A DNA stretch of 64,000 bases, taken from assembly GCA_000378885.1 (NCBI GenBank), contig KB900456.1:239385-303384 (forward strand), written 5' to 3'. The notes beneath the pieces are model-generated. The model was not told the DNA's origin. It was given only the letters and a program-made list of their open reading frames with translations, and ran no database searches. This DNA comes from an actinobacterium SCGC AAA044-N04 (GTDB lineage: Bacteria; Actinomycetota; Actinomycetes; Nanopelagicales; Nanopelagicaceae). The first letter of the stretch is position 1. Every line of letters begins with the position of its first letter. Positions 39,091-49,154 of the stretch are shown piece after piece. A program made the position numbers and the translations under genes.

Positions 39091-40269
39091 ATGGCAAAAG
39101 AGCGCTCACTTTCACCTGAGGCACGTTCGATACTTGGAACTCAAATTTCACGTCGTGCCGTTTTAGCAGGAGCAGGTGGATTGGGTGCGGCAGGACTTTT
39201 AGCTGCATGCGGTGGTGGTTCTTCATCTGCTGGTGGTGATGCAAAGACTGTTCGTTGGGGTAACTGGCCGTTGTATTTAGATTATGACGATAAGACAAAG
39301 ACATACCCGACTCTTGAAAAGTTTATGACACAAACCGGACTTACAGCAAAGTATTTTGAAGATTACAACGACAACGATGAGTTCTTTGGAAAAGTTCAAG
39401 CGCAGCTAAAGCTTGGAGAAGATATTGGTTATGACGTTGTCACACCAACTGACTGGATGGCTGCTCGATGGCTTCGCCTTGGCTATACACAAAAATTTGA
39501 TGCAGCAAATGTTCCAAACAAGGTAAATATTCTTGATTCATTGGCCTCACCTTCTTATGACCCAAATCGTGAATCTTCACTCACATGGCAGGGCATCATG
39601 GCTGGTTTTGGTTGGAACGTACAAAAGAATCCAAAGGGAATTCATACACTAGACGAACTTTTCGCTCCACAAAATAAGGGCAAGATCGTTGTACTTACTG
39701 AAATGCGCGACACAATCGGAGTTATCTTGTTGGCACAAGGGGTGGATATTACAAAGGTAACCGAAAATGAATTTATGAATGCAGTTGACTTTATGGCTAA
39801 GAAAATCGCCGATGGATGGATCCGTGGCGTCAAGGGTAATGAATATGCCGAAGATCTTACTTCAGGTGATGCAACCGCAGTTATCGGCTGGTCAGGGGAT
39901 ATGTTCATTCTTTCAAGTGAAAATGAAGGAAAGTTTGACTTTGCTATTCCAGAATCAGGTGGAACTATTTCAGGTGATAACTTGATGATTCCATCAACTG
40001 CATCTGCTGACGGAAAGAAAAATGCGGAAACCCTTATAAATTACTACTACGACCCTGCAGTTGCTGCAGAGGTTGCTGCATACGTTAACTATGTGTGTCC
40101 AGTAAAGGGTGCTCAAGCAGCTATGGAAAAGATTGCACCAGAGTTGGTCAATTCTGAATACATCTTCCCAACAGAAAAGACTGCATCTCGTTTGCACATC
40201 TTCCGCTCACTCACTCCAGATGAAGAAACTAAGTGGTCAGAGGCTTTCCAGAAGGCACAAGGCAACTAG
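39091..40269 (+). CDS. Spermidine/putrescine ABC transporter substrate-binding lipoprotein, Tat-type signal
   Basis: SRRAVLAGAGGLGAAGLLAACGGG twin-arginine lipoprotein signal; PotD-like WGNWPLYLD; adjacent to PotA/B/C. Confidence 0.88.
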   Translation: MAKERSLSPEARSILGTQISRRAVLAGAGGLGAAGLLAACGGGSSSAGGDAKTVRWGNWPLYLDYDDKTKTYPTLEKFMTQTGLTAKYFEDYNDNDEFFGKVQAQLKLGEDIGYDVVTPTDWMAARWLRLGYTQKFDAANVPNKVNILDSLASPSYDPNRESSLTWQGIMAGFGWNVQKNPKGIHTLDELFAPQNKGKIVVLTEMRDTIGVILLAQGVDITKVTENEFMNAVDFMAKKIADGWIRGVKGNEYAEDLTSGDATAVIGWSGDMFILSSENEGKFDFAIPESGGTISGDNLMIPSTASADGKKNAETLINYYYDPAVAAEVAAYVNYVCPVKGAQAAMEKIAPELVNSEYIFPTEKTASRLHIFRSLTPDEETKWSEAFQKAQGN

Positions 40270-41417
40270 TGTCATCGGATGCAATCTCTGCACGAGGAGA
40301 TCTACGTCTAACTCGCATTACAAAGTCATACGGTGACTTCAAAGCTGTCGATGACTTAACACTTACTATTCCAAAAGGTTCATTCTTCGCTCTTCTTGGA
40401 CCGTCAGGTTGTGGCAAAACAACAACATTGCGAATGGTTGCAGGATTAGAAGAACCGACTGTCGGAAGTATTCACTTGGGTGATACGGACATAACAACTA
40501 CCCGTCCATATCAGCGCCCTATTAATACAGTTTTTCAAAACTATGCACTCTTTCCTCACTTAACAATCTTTGAAAATATCGCTTTTGGTCTTCGCCGACG
40601 TGGAATTAAAGATGTTAAAGAGCAAGTCGATAAGGTTTTAAACCTTGTTGAGCTTCCACATTTGGCAGAACGTAAACCAACACAGTTATCTGGTGGTCAA
40701 CAACAGCGCATCGCACTTGCTCGCGCAATCGTTAACCGCCCAGCCCTCTTGCTTCTAGATGAGCCATTAGGGGCACTAGATCTTAAACTTCGTCGCCAGA
40801 TGCAGATTGAACTTAAATGGATTCAACGCGAAGTCGGCCTAACATTCGTGCACGTAACTCACGATCAGGAAGAGGCCATGACTATGGCTGACACGATTGC
40901 GGTTATGAATGAGGGCAAGATTGAGCAGATGGGCTCACCTGCAGATCTCTATGACAATCCCGAGACTGCATTTGTTGCTAACTTCCTAGGTCAATCCAAT
41001 TTAATTAAAGGAAAGATCGATGGTAATGATGGAGATAACTTAGTAGTTGATCTCTATGGCCAAAAGGTTTCTATGCCTAAAAAGCGCAGTCATGCAGTTG
41101 ACACTTCTTTATACGCCGGAATTCGTCCAGAGAAGTTTAGAATCTCACGACTTGGCACTCCAGTCAGAGGAAATACTTTAACTGGCGGACATATCGAAGA
41201 TGTTTCATATATTGGCGTTAGTACACAATATGTAGTTGCTATGCCTTGGGGACAGGAAGTGATGGTCTTTGAGCAAAACGATGATGGAGTTGCACCATTT
41301 GATAAAGGTGATGAAGTAAATATCTCATGGGAACCAACATTTACATTTGGCTTGCGTGGCGATGAGGATATTGAAGCGGGCACAGAAGTTAATCCTGAGG
41401 AATTAGAGGAGCAATAA
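40269..41417 (+). CDS. potA: Spermidine/putrescine ABC transporter ATP-binding protein
   Basis: Walker A GPSGCGKTT, LSGGQQQRIALARA, Walker B LLLDEPLGALD, TOBE domain; GTG start overlaps the upstream stop. Confidence 0.9.
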   Translation: MSSDAISARGDLRLTRITKSYGDFKAVDDLTLTIPKGSFFALLGPSGCGKTTTLRMVAGLEEPTVGSIHLGDTDITTTRPYQRPINTVFQNYALFPHLTIFENIAFGLRRRGIKDVKEQVDKVLNLVELPHLAERKPTQLSGGQQQRIALARAIVNRPALLLLDEPLGALDLKLRRQMQIELKWIQREVGLTFVHVTHDQEEAMTMADTIAVMNEGKIEQMGSPADLYDNPETAFVANFLGQSNLIKGKIDGNDGDNLVVDLYGQKVSMPKKRSHAVDTSLYAGIRPEKFRISRLGTPVRGNTLTGGHIEDVSYIGVSTQYVVAMPWGQEVMVFEQNDDGVAPFDKGDEVNISWEPTFTFGLRGDEDIEAGTEVNPEELEEQ

Positions 41418-41418
41418 C

Positions 41419-42273
41419 GTGTCCTTTCCAAAGGTACGTGTTCCTTACCTACTTCTTCTTCCAGGTTTTGCTTTTCTTTTTACTTTTTTTATCCTGCCAA
41501 TTATTAACCTCGCTCAAACTTCAACCCAGACACCAATCGCAGGTGGTGACACAGGCCAATACGAACAAACTCTGGCCTTTGGTAACTACATTCAGGCGTT
41601 TGTAGATAATAAAGAACAGTTTGCTCGATCATTTGTCTATGCAACTTTGGCCACAATATTTGCTTTAGTTATTGCTTATCCGCTGGCCTATGCAATTGCC
41701 TTTAAGTCTGGGAAATTCAAAAATATTCTTCTTGTATTAGTCGTTGCCCCATTCTTTACTTCTTTCCTGCTTCGTACGATCGCTTGGAAGCAGATTCTGG
41801 GTGAAGAGGGTTTTGTTGTTCCTGGCCTACGTAGCCTGCACATCATTAGCCAACAGACCACGTTGACTTCAACTTCAGTCGCAGTGGTAGCGGGTATGAC
41901 ATATAACTTCTTACCATTTATGACATTGCCACTATATGCATCTTTGGAGCGCATTGACCCTCGCACAATTGAAGCTGCAGGGGATCTTTATGCCAATGGA
42001 ATAACAGCTTTCCGCATGGTGACTGTTCCACTTTCTTTGCCAGGTGTAGTTGCTGGAACTCTTCTAACATTTATTCCAGCTGCTGGTGACTATGTCAATG
42101 CTGCGATTTTAGGAAGCCCTAATACAAAGATGATTGGTAATGTGATTGAGTCACGTTATTTCAAGATTGTTGATTACCCAACTGCAGCGGCTCTTTCCTT
42201 TACTTTGATGGCAGCAATCTTGATTCTTGTTACTTTGTATATTCGCAAAGCAGGAACAGAGGAGTTGGTATGA
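41419..42273 (+). CDS. potB: Spermidine/putrescine ABC transporter permease
   Basis: Multi-TM; EAA-type motif EAAGDLYANGITAFRMVTVPLSLPGVVAG. Confidence 0.87.
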   Translation: MSFPKVRVPYLLLLPGFAFLFTFFILPIINLAQTSTQTPIAGGDTGQYEQTLAFGNYIQAFVDNKEQFARSFVYATLATIFALVIAYPLAYAIAFKSGKFKNILLVLVVAPFFTSFLLRTIAWKQILGEEGFVVPGLRSLHIISQQTTLTSTSVAVVAGMTYNFLPFMTLPLYASLERIDPRTIEAAGDLYANGITAFRMVTVPLSLPGVVAGTLLTFIPAAGDYVNAAILGSPNTKMIGNVIESRYFKIVDYPTAAALSFTLMAAILILVTLYIRKAGTEELV

Positions 42274-43106
42274 GTCAAAAAGTTAAGGACGCCTCTATCC
42301 CAACCATTCCTGCTAAGGCTCGTTTCTCACGTTGGTTTGGGCGCAACCTGCTTCGCATCTACATGATCTTTGGTTTTACATATCTCTTTATACCAGTTGC
42401 CTACACATTTGCTTTCTCATTTAATGATTCCGGCAAGAGTAATTTAATCTGGAAAGGCTTTACCTTAAGTAACTGGCAAAACCCTTGTGGAGCCCCTGAA
42501 GTTTGTAATGCCCTTGGAAACTCAATAAAAATTGGCTTACTGGCCACTACGTTTTCAACAATTCTTGGAACGATGATTGCTTTTGCAATCGGGCGCTATC
42601 AGTTTAGGGGCCGCTCTAGTTCAAACTTACTTATCTTTTTACCAATGGCAACACCTGAGATTGTTCTGGGTGCCTCACTTCTTTCATTATTTTTAGTATT
42701 CAAAATTAACCCAGGCTTCTGGCCAACAGTTATTGCTCACGTCATGTTTTGTATTTCCTTTGTGGTTGTAACGGTAAAAGCCCGCATTGCATCTCTGGAC
42801 CCACGCCTTGAGCAAGCTGCAATGGATCTATACGCTAATGAACTTGAGACGTTCCGCAGAGTTACTTTGCCATTAGTAGCACCAGGAATTGCAGGGGCTG
42901 CTCTATTAGCCTTTAGCCTTTCATTTGATGATTTTATTATCACTAATTTCAACTCAGGCACCTTGATTACCTTCCCTAAATTTGTATATGTTTCTGCCGC
43001 ACGCGGAATTCCCGCACAAGCTAATGTGATTGGTTCTTCAATGTTTTTCTTAGCTTTAGCTATAGTTATTGCGGGGCAACTAGTAAAACGCAAGAAAACC
43101 CGCTAA
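42270..43106 (+). CDS. potC: Spermidine/putrescine ABC transporter permease
   Basis: Multi-TM; EQAAMDLYANELETFRRVTLPLVAPGIAGAALLAFSLSFDDFI. Confidence 0.87.
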   Translation: MSQKVKDASIPTIPAKARFSRWFGRNLLRIYMIFGFTYLFIPVAYTFAFSFNDSGKSNLIWKGFTLSNWQNPCGAPEVCNALGNSIKIGLLATTFSTILGTMIAFAIGRYQFRGRSSSNLLIFLPMATPEIVLGASLLSLFLVFKINPGFWPTVIAHVMFCISFVVVTVKARIASLDPRLEQAAMDLYANELETFRRVTLPLVAPGIAGAALLAFSLSFDDFIITNFNSGTLITFPKFVYVSAARGIPAQANVIGSSMFFLALAIVIAGQLVKRKKTR

Positions 43107-43150
43107 CCTTTACCCAGTCCACAACGAACTACAGGTTGTTTAAGAAAATC

Positions 43151-43236
43151 TGCGCTGTGGGGTTAGGTTCCGGAGGACCCGGGCCAACTACGAGTAGTGA
43201 TTGAAGGGGTGATTCCGGTCAAGGCCGGATAGCGCG
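43151..43236 (+). promoter_or_regulatory. Candidate structured 5' leader (riboswitch-like)
   Basis: Outer helix TGCGCTGT/ATAGCGCG enclosing ACTA-CGAG-TAGT and TCCGG-TCAAGG-CCGGA hairpins and a GC-rich 5' segment; 3' strand of the outer helix abuts the ATG at 43237. Confidence 0.5.
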
Positions 43237-44649
43237 ATGGCAACCATCGACCCTTACATTCTCAAGCATCTTTCACATATGCAGCCAGCTTTGTATTGGC
43301 TGGATGAAGATCCCCTTGAACCTCAACCGAATCCAACATTAATTGGCGATGTCACTACTGATTTGTGCGTGGTGGGTGCTGGCTATACCGGTTTGTGGAC
43401 GGCATTAATTGCTAAAGAGCAAAACCCAGAGCGTGAAGTAATCATTGTTGAACAACGCGAAACTGGCGCGGGTGCATCTGGGCGAAACGGTGGATTTTGT
43501 AGCTACTCATTGACGCATGGTTTTATGAATGGATACAGCAGATTCAAAGATGAGATGGCTGTTATTGAACGGTTGGGTCGAGAGAATTTAGATTTAATTG
43601 AAGAAACCATTAAGCGATATGGAATTGATTGCCAATTTGAGTGGACCGGCGAGCTACGCATTGCAAATGAAGAGTGGCAGATTGCAGGCTTAGTAGAAGA
43701 AGCAAATCTTCGAAACTCTTTTGGTGACAATGTTGAAATTCTCAATCAAGATGAGATTCAAAAGCGAGTTAACTCTCCGCTATCAAAGGCTGCGCTATGG
43801 GATCCAGATGGAACTGCATTAGTGGATCCAGCCCGATTGGTATGGGGATTAGAGCGCGCATGTTTGAAGTTAGGTGTGAAGATTTTCGAAAACACCCATG
43901 TTGAGTGGTTAGAGCGAGCAAGCAGCGGAATGATTGTTCACACTCCCTACGGTTCCGTCTATGCCCAAAAAGTTGCACTTGCAACAAATGTCTTTAAATC
44001 ACTGGTTAAGCGCGCACATAAATATGTTGTGCCAGTTTATGACTTTCAGTTAGTGACAGAGCCTTTAACTAAAGCGCAGATGAAATCAATTGGTTGGAAA
44101 GGCCGTGAAGGTCTATCGGAGGCTGGAAACCAATTCCATTATTATCGTTTGACTAAAGATAACGAGATTTTATGGGGCGGTTATGATGCTATTTATAACT
44201 TCCGAGGCAAAGTGCGCCAAGAGTATGAATCTGATGCTGAAACATATGCTCATTTAGCGCAGGCATTCTTAGAAACTTTTCCTCAGCTTAAGGGAATTAA
44301 ATTCACACATGGTTGGGGCGGAGCAATTGATACATGTTCACGGTTCTCACCTTTTTGGGGTAAAGCCTATGGTGGGCGAGTGGCCTATGTGTTGGGCTAC
44401 ACCGGACTTGGTGTTGGCTCTACTCGATTTGGCGCGCAAGTGATGTTAGATCTTTTGGATAAGGTTGATAACGAACGCACTCGTTTAAAGATGGTTCGCA
44501 AGAAGCCGCTGCCTTTCCCACCAGAGCCTTTAAAGTTTATATTTATCCGCATTACGCAGTGGTCAATAAATAGGGCGGATCAAAATCAGGGTAAGCGTAA
44601 TTTGTGGCTGAAATTACTCGATGCTTTGGGCTTGGGCTTTGATTCTTAA
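43237..44649 (+). CDS. FAD-dependent oxidoreductase (DAO family, PuuB-like)
   Basis: CVVGAGYTGLWTALIAKEQNPEREVIIVEQRETGAGASGRNGGFC, HGWGGAIDTCSRFSPFWGK, GYTGLGVGSTRFGAQVMLDL. Confidence 0.85.
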   Translation: MATIDPYILKHLSHMQPALYWLDEDPLEPQPNPTLIGDVTTDLCVVGAGYTGLWTALIAKEQNPEREVIIVEQRETGAGASGRNGGFCSYSLTHGFMNGYSRFKDEMAVIERLGRENLDLIEETIKRYGIDCQFEWTGELRIANEEWQIAGLVEEANLRNSFGDNVEILNQDEIQKRVNSPLSKAALWDPDGTALVDPARLVWGLERACLKLGVKIFENTHVEWLERASSGMIVHTPYGSVYAQKVALATNVFKSLVKRAHKYVVPVYDFQLVTEPLTKAQMKSIGWKGREGLSEAGNQFHYYRLTKDNEILWGGYDAIYNFRGKVRQEYESDAETYAHLAQAFLETFPQLKGIKFTHGWGGAIDTCSRFSPFWGKAYGGRVAYVLGYTGLGVGSTRFGAQVMLDLLDKVDNERTRLKMVRKKPLPFPPEPLKFIFIRITQWSINRADQNQGKRNLWLKLLDALGLGFDS

Positions 44650-44671
44650 GCTTTACCTCTATTCTTAAGCC

Positions 44672-45670
44672 ATGACTAATCACGGCAATATGTATGGCCC
44701 CGATTTCACATTTCTTGGAATTGAGCGCTGTGATTTGGATATTCATTCTTCATATGCTGATGCAGATGTAGTGATCGTTGGCGCACCCATTGATAGTGGA
44801 ACTTCACATCGTTCAGGTGCCAAGTTTGGTCCTCAAGCAATTCGCGGGGGAGATTATTTGCCTCACGATGCCGAGCGTCCACATTTAGCTTTGCGTGTTG
44901 ATTCACTAAAAGAGATGAAGGTTGTCGACGCCGGAGATTTGTTGATGCCAGGTAGTGACTTGGTTGCATCCCTAGAAGTTTTAGCACAAGCCACAGAAAA
45001 GATTTCACGTGCTGGTGCAATTCCAGTCATTCTTGGCGGAGATCATTCAATTGCATCTGCAGATGTTGCAGGAATTGCACGCCACCGCGGCATGGGTAAG
45101 ATTTCAATAATTCACTTTGATGCACATGCTGACACTGGTGAAGACCAATGGGGAGCTTTAGTTGGTCACGGCACACCAATGCGTCGCTTAATCGATACCG
45201 GCACAGTGCGTGGAGATCGTTTCTTACAGTTAGGTTTGCGCGGTTATTGGCCAGATTCAAAAACTTTAGATTGGATGCGCGATCAAGGAATGCGCTCCTA
45301 TGAAATGACAGAAATTCACCACCGCGGACTCAATACAGTTCTAGATGAATCCTTCGCAATTCTTACAAATGAGTGCGATGGAGTTTTCCTATCTGTAGAC
45401 ATTGATGTTGTTGATCCAGGTATGGCACCGGGAACTGGAACTCCTGAGCCAGGTGGAATGACTAGTCGTGAGCTTTTAGAGTCCGTACGCAGAATCTGTC
45501 TTGAACTTCCGATTGTTGGAATTGATGTAGTTGAAGTCGCACCAGCATTTGATAGCGCGGATATAACTGCAATTTTGGCTAACCGTGTTGTCCTAGAGGC
45601 CCTGAGTGCAATCGCAAAACGCCGTTCAGGAACCAAGTACTCTCCAACACAAAATCTTCTGGACCGATAA
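44672..45670 (+). CDS. Agmatinase/ureohydrolase family protein
   Basis: VILGGDHSIASADVAG, IIHFDAHADTGED, LSVDIDVVDPGMAPGTGTPEPGG metal-binding motifs. Confidence 0.88.
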   Translation: MTNHGNMYGPDFTFLGIERCDLDIHSSYADADVVIVGAPIDSGTSHRSGAKFGPQAIRGGDYLPHDAERPHLALRVDSLKEMKVVDAGDLLMPGSDLVASLEVLAQATEKISRAGAIPVILGGDHSIASADVAGIARHRGMGKISIIHFDAHADTGEDQWGALVGHGTPMRRLIDTGTVRGDRFLQLGLRGYWPDSKTLDWMRDQGMRSYEMTEIHHRGLNTVLDESFAILTNECDGVFLSVDIDVVDPGMAPGTGTPEPGGMTSRELLESVRRICLELPIVGIDVVEVAPAFDSADITAILANRVVLEALSAIAKRRSGTKYSPTQNLLDR

Positions 45671-46816
45671 ATGCGTGATGTAGTTATTTTGGGCTCTACG
45701 GGCTCAATTGGTGTTCAGGCCCTTGAAGTTATTGCAAGTAATCCTTCCCTCTTTAAAGTTGTGGCAATTTCATCTGCAGGTAGTAATCCAGAGCTAGTCA
45801 TTGCACAGGCTAAGCAATTCAAAGTTTCACATGTTGGAGTAGTAAATAATGCAGATCTGGTGCGCACAGCATTGCCTGGAGTCACTGTCATAGACGGCGC
45901 TAATGCATCAACCGAAATTGCAGCCATCAACTGCGATGTCGTGCTCAATGGAATCACAGGATCTATTGGGCTTGGACCAACACTTGCAGCTTTAGATGCC
46001 GGCAATGCCTTGGCACTTGCTAATAAGGAGTCGCTAGTTGCTGCTGGAGATTTGGTTATGTCCAGGTCTAGAGAACATCAAATAATCCCTGTTGATTCAG
46101 AACATAGCGCGATTTTTCAGTCGGCATTAGCTGGCAAGAAATCTGAGATTAAAAGGATTGTTTTAACTGCAAGCGGGGGAGCATTTAGAGATCGCTCGAA
46201 CCTTGATGCAATTACAGTCGAAGATGCACTTAAGCATCCAACATGGTCAATGGGGGCCGTTGTTACTATTAATTCAGCAACTCTTGTCAACAAAGGTCTT
46301 GAAATCATTGAAGCGCATTATCTATTTGGTTTGCCGTATTCAGATATAGAAGCCGTTATTCATCCACAGTCGGTCGTTCACTCCCTTGTTGAATTCAATG
46401 ATGGCTCAACTATTGCTCAAGCCAGCCCGCCTAATATGAAAGGAGCTATTGCATATGCAATGAACTGGCCAGATAGATTGAGTAAATCAACTGCGCCGAT
46501 AGATTGGTCAATTCCACAATCTTGGACTTTTGCACCAATTAACGCCAAACAATTTCCAAGTGTTGATTTAGCACGCCATTGCGGTGAAATAGGTGGGGGA
46601 TTACCTGCGATATTTAATGCTGCTAATGAAGTGGCAGTGGCTGCCTTTATATCAAAAAGGCTTGAATTCAAATCAATCGTTGGAGTTATAGCCGCCGTTG
46701 TTGCAGATCTAGAGAAAGATTCTCCGAAAACTCTCAGAGATTTATCTGATGTCAGTGTCCTAGAAGATGATGTTCGCACTCGTGCACAAGCACATCTACT
46801 ACGATTGGCCCCATAA
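45671..46816 (+). CDS. dxr: 1-deoxy-D-xylulose 5-phosphate reductoisomerase
   Basis: ILGSTGSIGVQALEVIASNP, LANKESLVAAGDLV, PVDSEHSAIFQ. Confidence 0.95.
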   Translation: MRDVVILGSTGSIGVQALEVIASNPSLFKVVAISSAGSNPELVIAQAKQFKVSHVGVVNNADLVRTALPGVTVIDGANASTEIAAINCDVVLNGITGSIGLGPTLAALDAGNALALANKESLVAAGDLVMSRSREHQIIPVDSEHSAIFQSALAGKKSEIKRIVLTASGGAFRDRSNLDAITVEDALKHPTWSMGAVVTINSATLVNKGLEIIEAHYLFGLPYSDIEAVIHPQSVVHSLVEFNDGSTIAQASPPNMKGAIAYAMNWPDRLSKSTAPIDWSIPQSWTFAPINAKQFPSVDLARHCGEIGGGLPAIFNAANEVAVAAFISKRLEFKSIVGVIAAVVADLEKDSPKTLRDLSDVSVLEDDVRTRAQAHLLRLAP

Positions 46817-47961
46817 TGCAGATCATCGGAATCCTCGGCTTTGTTGTTGCGCTACTTACCTCAGTAATGATTCATGAGTTTGGCCATTTCTTAACGGCTA
46901 AGCGCTATGGAATGAAGGTCAGTGAATTCTTTTTAGGCTTCGGTACACGGATTTGGTCAACCAAGCGCGGTGAAACTGAGTTCGGCCTCAAAGCGATTCC
47001 TGCTGGTGGATATTGCAAGATTGAAGGCATGACACCAGGTGATGTGATGCCTGAAGGTGAAGAGTCACGGGCTTTCTATACTGCCAAATCATCACAGAAA
47101 TTGATTGTGCTTGGGGCAGGCTCTTTTCTCCATTTCGTTCTTGGTTACATTCTTCTCTTTGTGTTATTTGCAGGTGTTGGCACTAATCAGCTACTGCCGA
47201 CAATTAATGAAGTAGTGAAGGGCTCAGCCGCGCAATCAGCTGGCATCCTTGCAGGAGATGAAGTACTAGCTATCAATGGCAAGCAAGTTGATAATTGGTA
47301 TTCCGATGTTCAGATAATTCGTAACTCTAAGGGCGCACCCCTTACTTTGTTAATTGCGCGTGGAGGGGAAGAGATAACAATCTCTGCCTCAGCAAAACTC
47401 GAAACAGTTGATGGCACAGAGCGCTATGTGCTTGGAATTATCAATGATGTTGGTATTAGACGCTCGGGTCTGGGTACGTCACTAAAAAATTCAGCAATTG
47501 TTACAAAAGATTTCTTAGTACAAAGCGTTAAATCACTCATTAATCTTCCTTCAAAGATTCCTGCTTTGTGGGGACAAACTGTGGGTGGAGAAACCCGTGA
47601 TCCCAATGGTTTAGTTGGCGTTGTTGGCGTTGCACGCGTTTCCGGACAAGCAGTTGGCAGTGATGCGCTATCGGTAACTGAGCGCCTATCAACATTTATT
47701 TTGATTATTGCTAGTTTAAATATCTTTGTTGGTTTGTTTAATCTTTTGCCTATATTGCCACTCGATGGCGGTCATATGGCTGTTGCTATTGCTGATGAGA
47801 TTCGTGCATTTATTGCGCGCCTTCGTGGCCGAGCACGCCCAGCTGCAATTGATGTGGCTTTGCTGACCCCGATAACCATGGTGGTCTTCGTAATTCTGGC
47901 AGCCCTTACGGTTTTGCTCCTAGTTGCAGACATCGTTAATCCTGTTGTACTTAATCTTTAG
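46816..47961 (+). CDS. rseP: Site-2 protease RseP (M50)
   Basis: [26 protein letters not shown] (HExxH), PDZ domain, [13 protein letters not shown]. Confidence 0.92.
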   Translation: MQIIGILGFVVALLTSVMIHEFGHFLTAKRYGMKVSEFFLGFGTRIWSTKRGETEFGLKAIPAGGYCKIEGMTPGDVMPEGEESRAFYTAKSSQKLIVLGAGSFLHFVLGYILLFVLFAGVGTNQLLPTINEVVKGSAAQSAGILAGDEVLAINGKQVDNWYSDVQIIRNSKGAPLTLLIARGGEEITISASAKLETVDGTERYVLGIINDVGIRRSGLGTSLKNSAIVTKDFLVQSVKSLINLPSKIPALWGQTVGGETRDPNGLVGVVGVARVSGQAVGSDALSVTERLSTFILIIASLNIFVGLFNLLPILPLDGGHMAVAIADEIRAFIARLRGRARPAAIDVALLTPITMVVFVILAALTVLLLVADIVNPVVLNL

Positions 47962-47993
47962 CGCAACCCGCATTCTTACGGCACAATAGCCCC

Positions 47994-49145
47994 ATGGTTG
48001 ATCTAGGAATCCCAAGCGCACCACCTGCCACGCTAAGCCCGCGCCGAAAGACGCGTCAGATGATGGTGGGCAAAGTTGGCGTTGGAAGTGATTCACCGGT
48101 CAGCGTGCAATCTATGTGCACAACTCTTACGGCAGATGTGAATGCAACATTGCAACAAATTGCAGAACTAACAGCTTCTGGATGTCAGATAGTTCGTGTG
48201 GCAGTTCCAAGTCAAGATGATGCTGATGCGCTGGCTCAGATTGCTAAGAAATCCCAGATTCCAGTTATTGCAGATATTCACTTTCAGCCTAAATACATTT
48301 TTGCGGCCATTGATGCAGGGTGTGCTGCGGTGCGTGTTAATCCTGGCAACATCAAGCAATTTGATGACAAGGTAAAAGAAGTTGCAAAAGCTGCAGGAGA
48401 TGCAGGAATTCCAATTCGTATTGGCGTTAACGCAGGTTCATTAGATCCACGCCTACTTGCAAAGTATGGCAAGGCAACTCCAGAAGCTTTAGCTGAGTCA
48501 GCCCTGTGGGAAGCATCATTATTTGAAGAGCATGGTTTTTCAGATATTAAAATCTCAGTAAAACACCATGACCCAGTAATCATGGTCAATGCATATCGAA
48601 TTCTTGCTGCAAAGTGTGACTACCCATTGCACCTAGGTGTGACTGAGGCAGGACCTCTTTTCCAGGGAACAATCAAGTCAGCAACTGCATTTGGAATTTT
48701 GTTAGCAGAAGGCATTGGCGACACTATTCGCGTTTCACTCTCAGCGCCTCCAGTTGAAGAAGTCAAGGTTGGAATCTCAATTCTTGAATCTCTCAACTTG
48801 CGTCAACGTAAATTAGAGATTGTCTCTTGTCCTTCATGCGGACGTGCACAAGTTGATGTGTACACATTGGCTGAAAAGGTGCAGGCAGGGTTGCAAGGAA
48901 TGACAGTTCCACTTCGCGTTGCCGTTATGGGCTGCGTTGTTAATGGTCCAGGCGAGGCACGTGAAGCAGATCTTGGTGTTGCATCAGGAAATGGCAAGGG
49001 CCAGATATTTGTTAAGGGTCAAGTAATTAAAACGGTACCTGAAGCCCAAATTGTTGAAACTTTAATTGAAGAAGCTATGAGATTGGCCGAAGAAATGGAA
49101 GCCGCTGGCGTTGCTTCAGGGCAACCATCTGTTGATGTTCGATAG
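47994..49145 (+). CDS. ispG: 4-hydroxy-3-methylbut-2-enyl diphosphate synthase
   Basis: [61 protein letters not shown]. Confidence 0.96.
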   Translation: MVDLGIPSAPPATLSPRRKTRQMMVGKVGVGSDSPVSVQSMCTTLTADVNATLQQIAELTASGCQIVRVAVPSQDDADALAQIAKKSQIPVIADIHFQPKYIFAAIDAGCAAVRVNPGNIKQFDDKVKEVAKAAGDAGIPIRIGVNAGSLDPRLLAKYGKATPEALAESALWEASLFEEHGFSDIKISVKHHDPVIMVNAYRILAAKCDYPLHLGVTEAGPLFQGTIKSATAFGILLAEGIGDTIRVSLSAPPVEEVKVGISILESLNLRQRKLEIVSCPSCGRAQVDVYTLAEKVQAGLQGMTVPLRVAVMGCVVNGPGEAREADLGVASGNGKGQIFVKGQVIKTVPEAQIVETLIEEAMRLAEEMEAAGVASGQPSVDVR

Positions 49146-49154
49146 GCTCACTCC

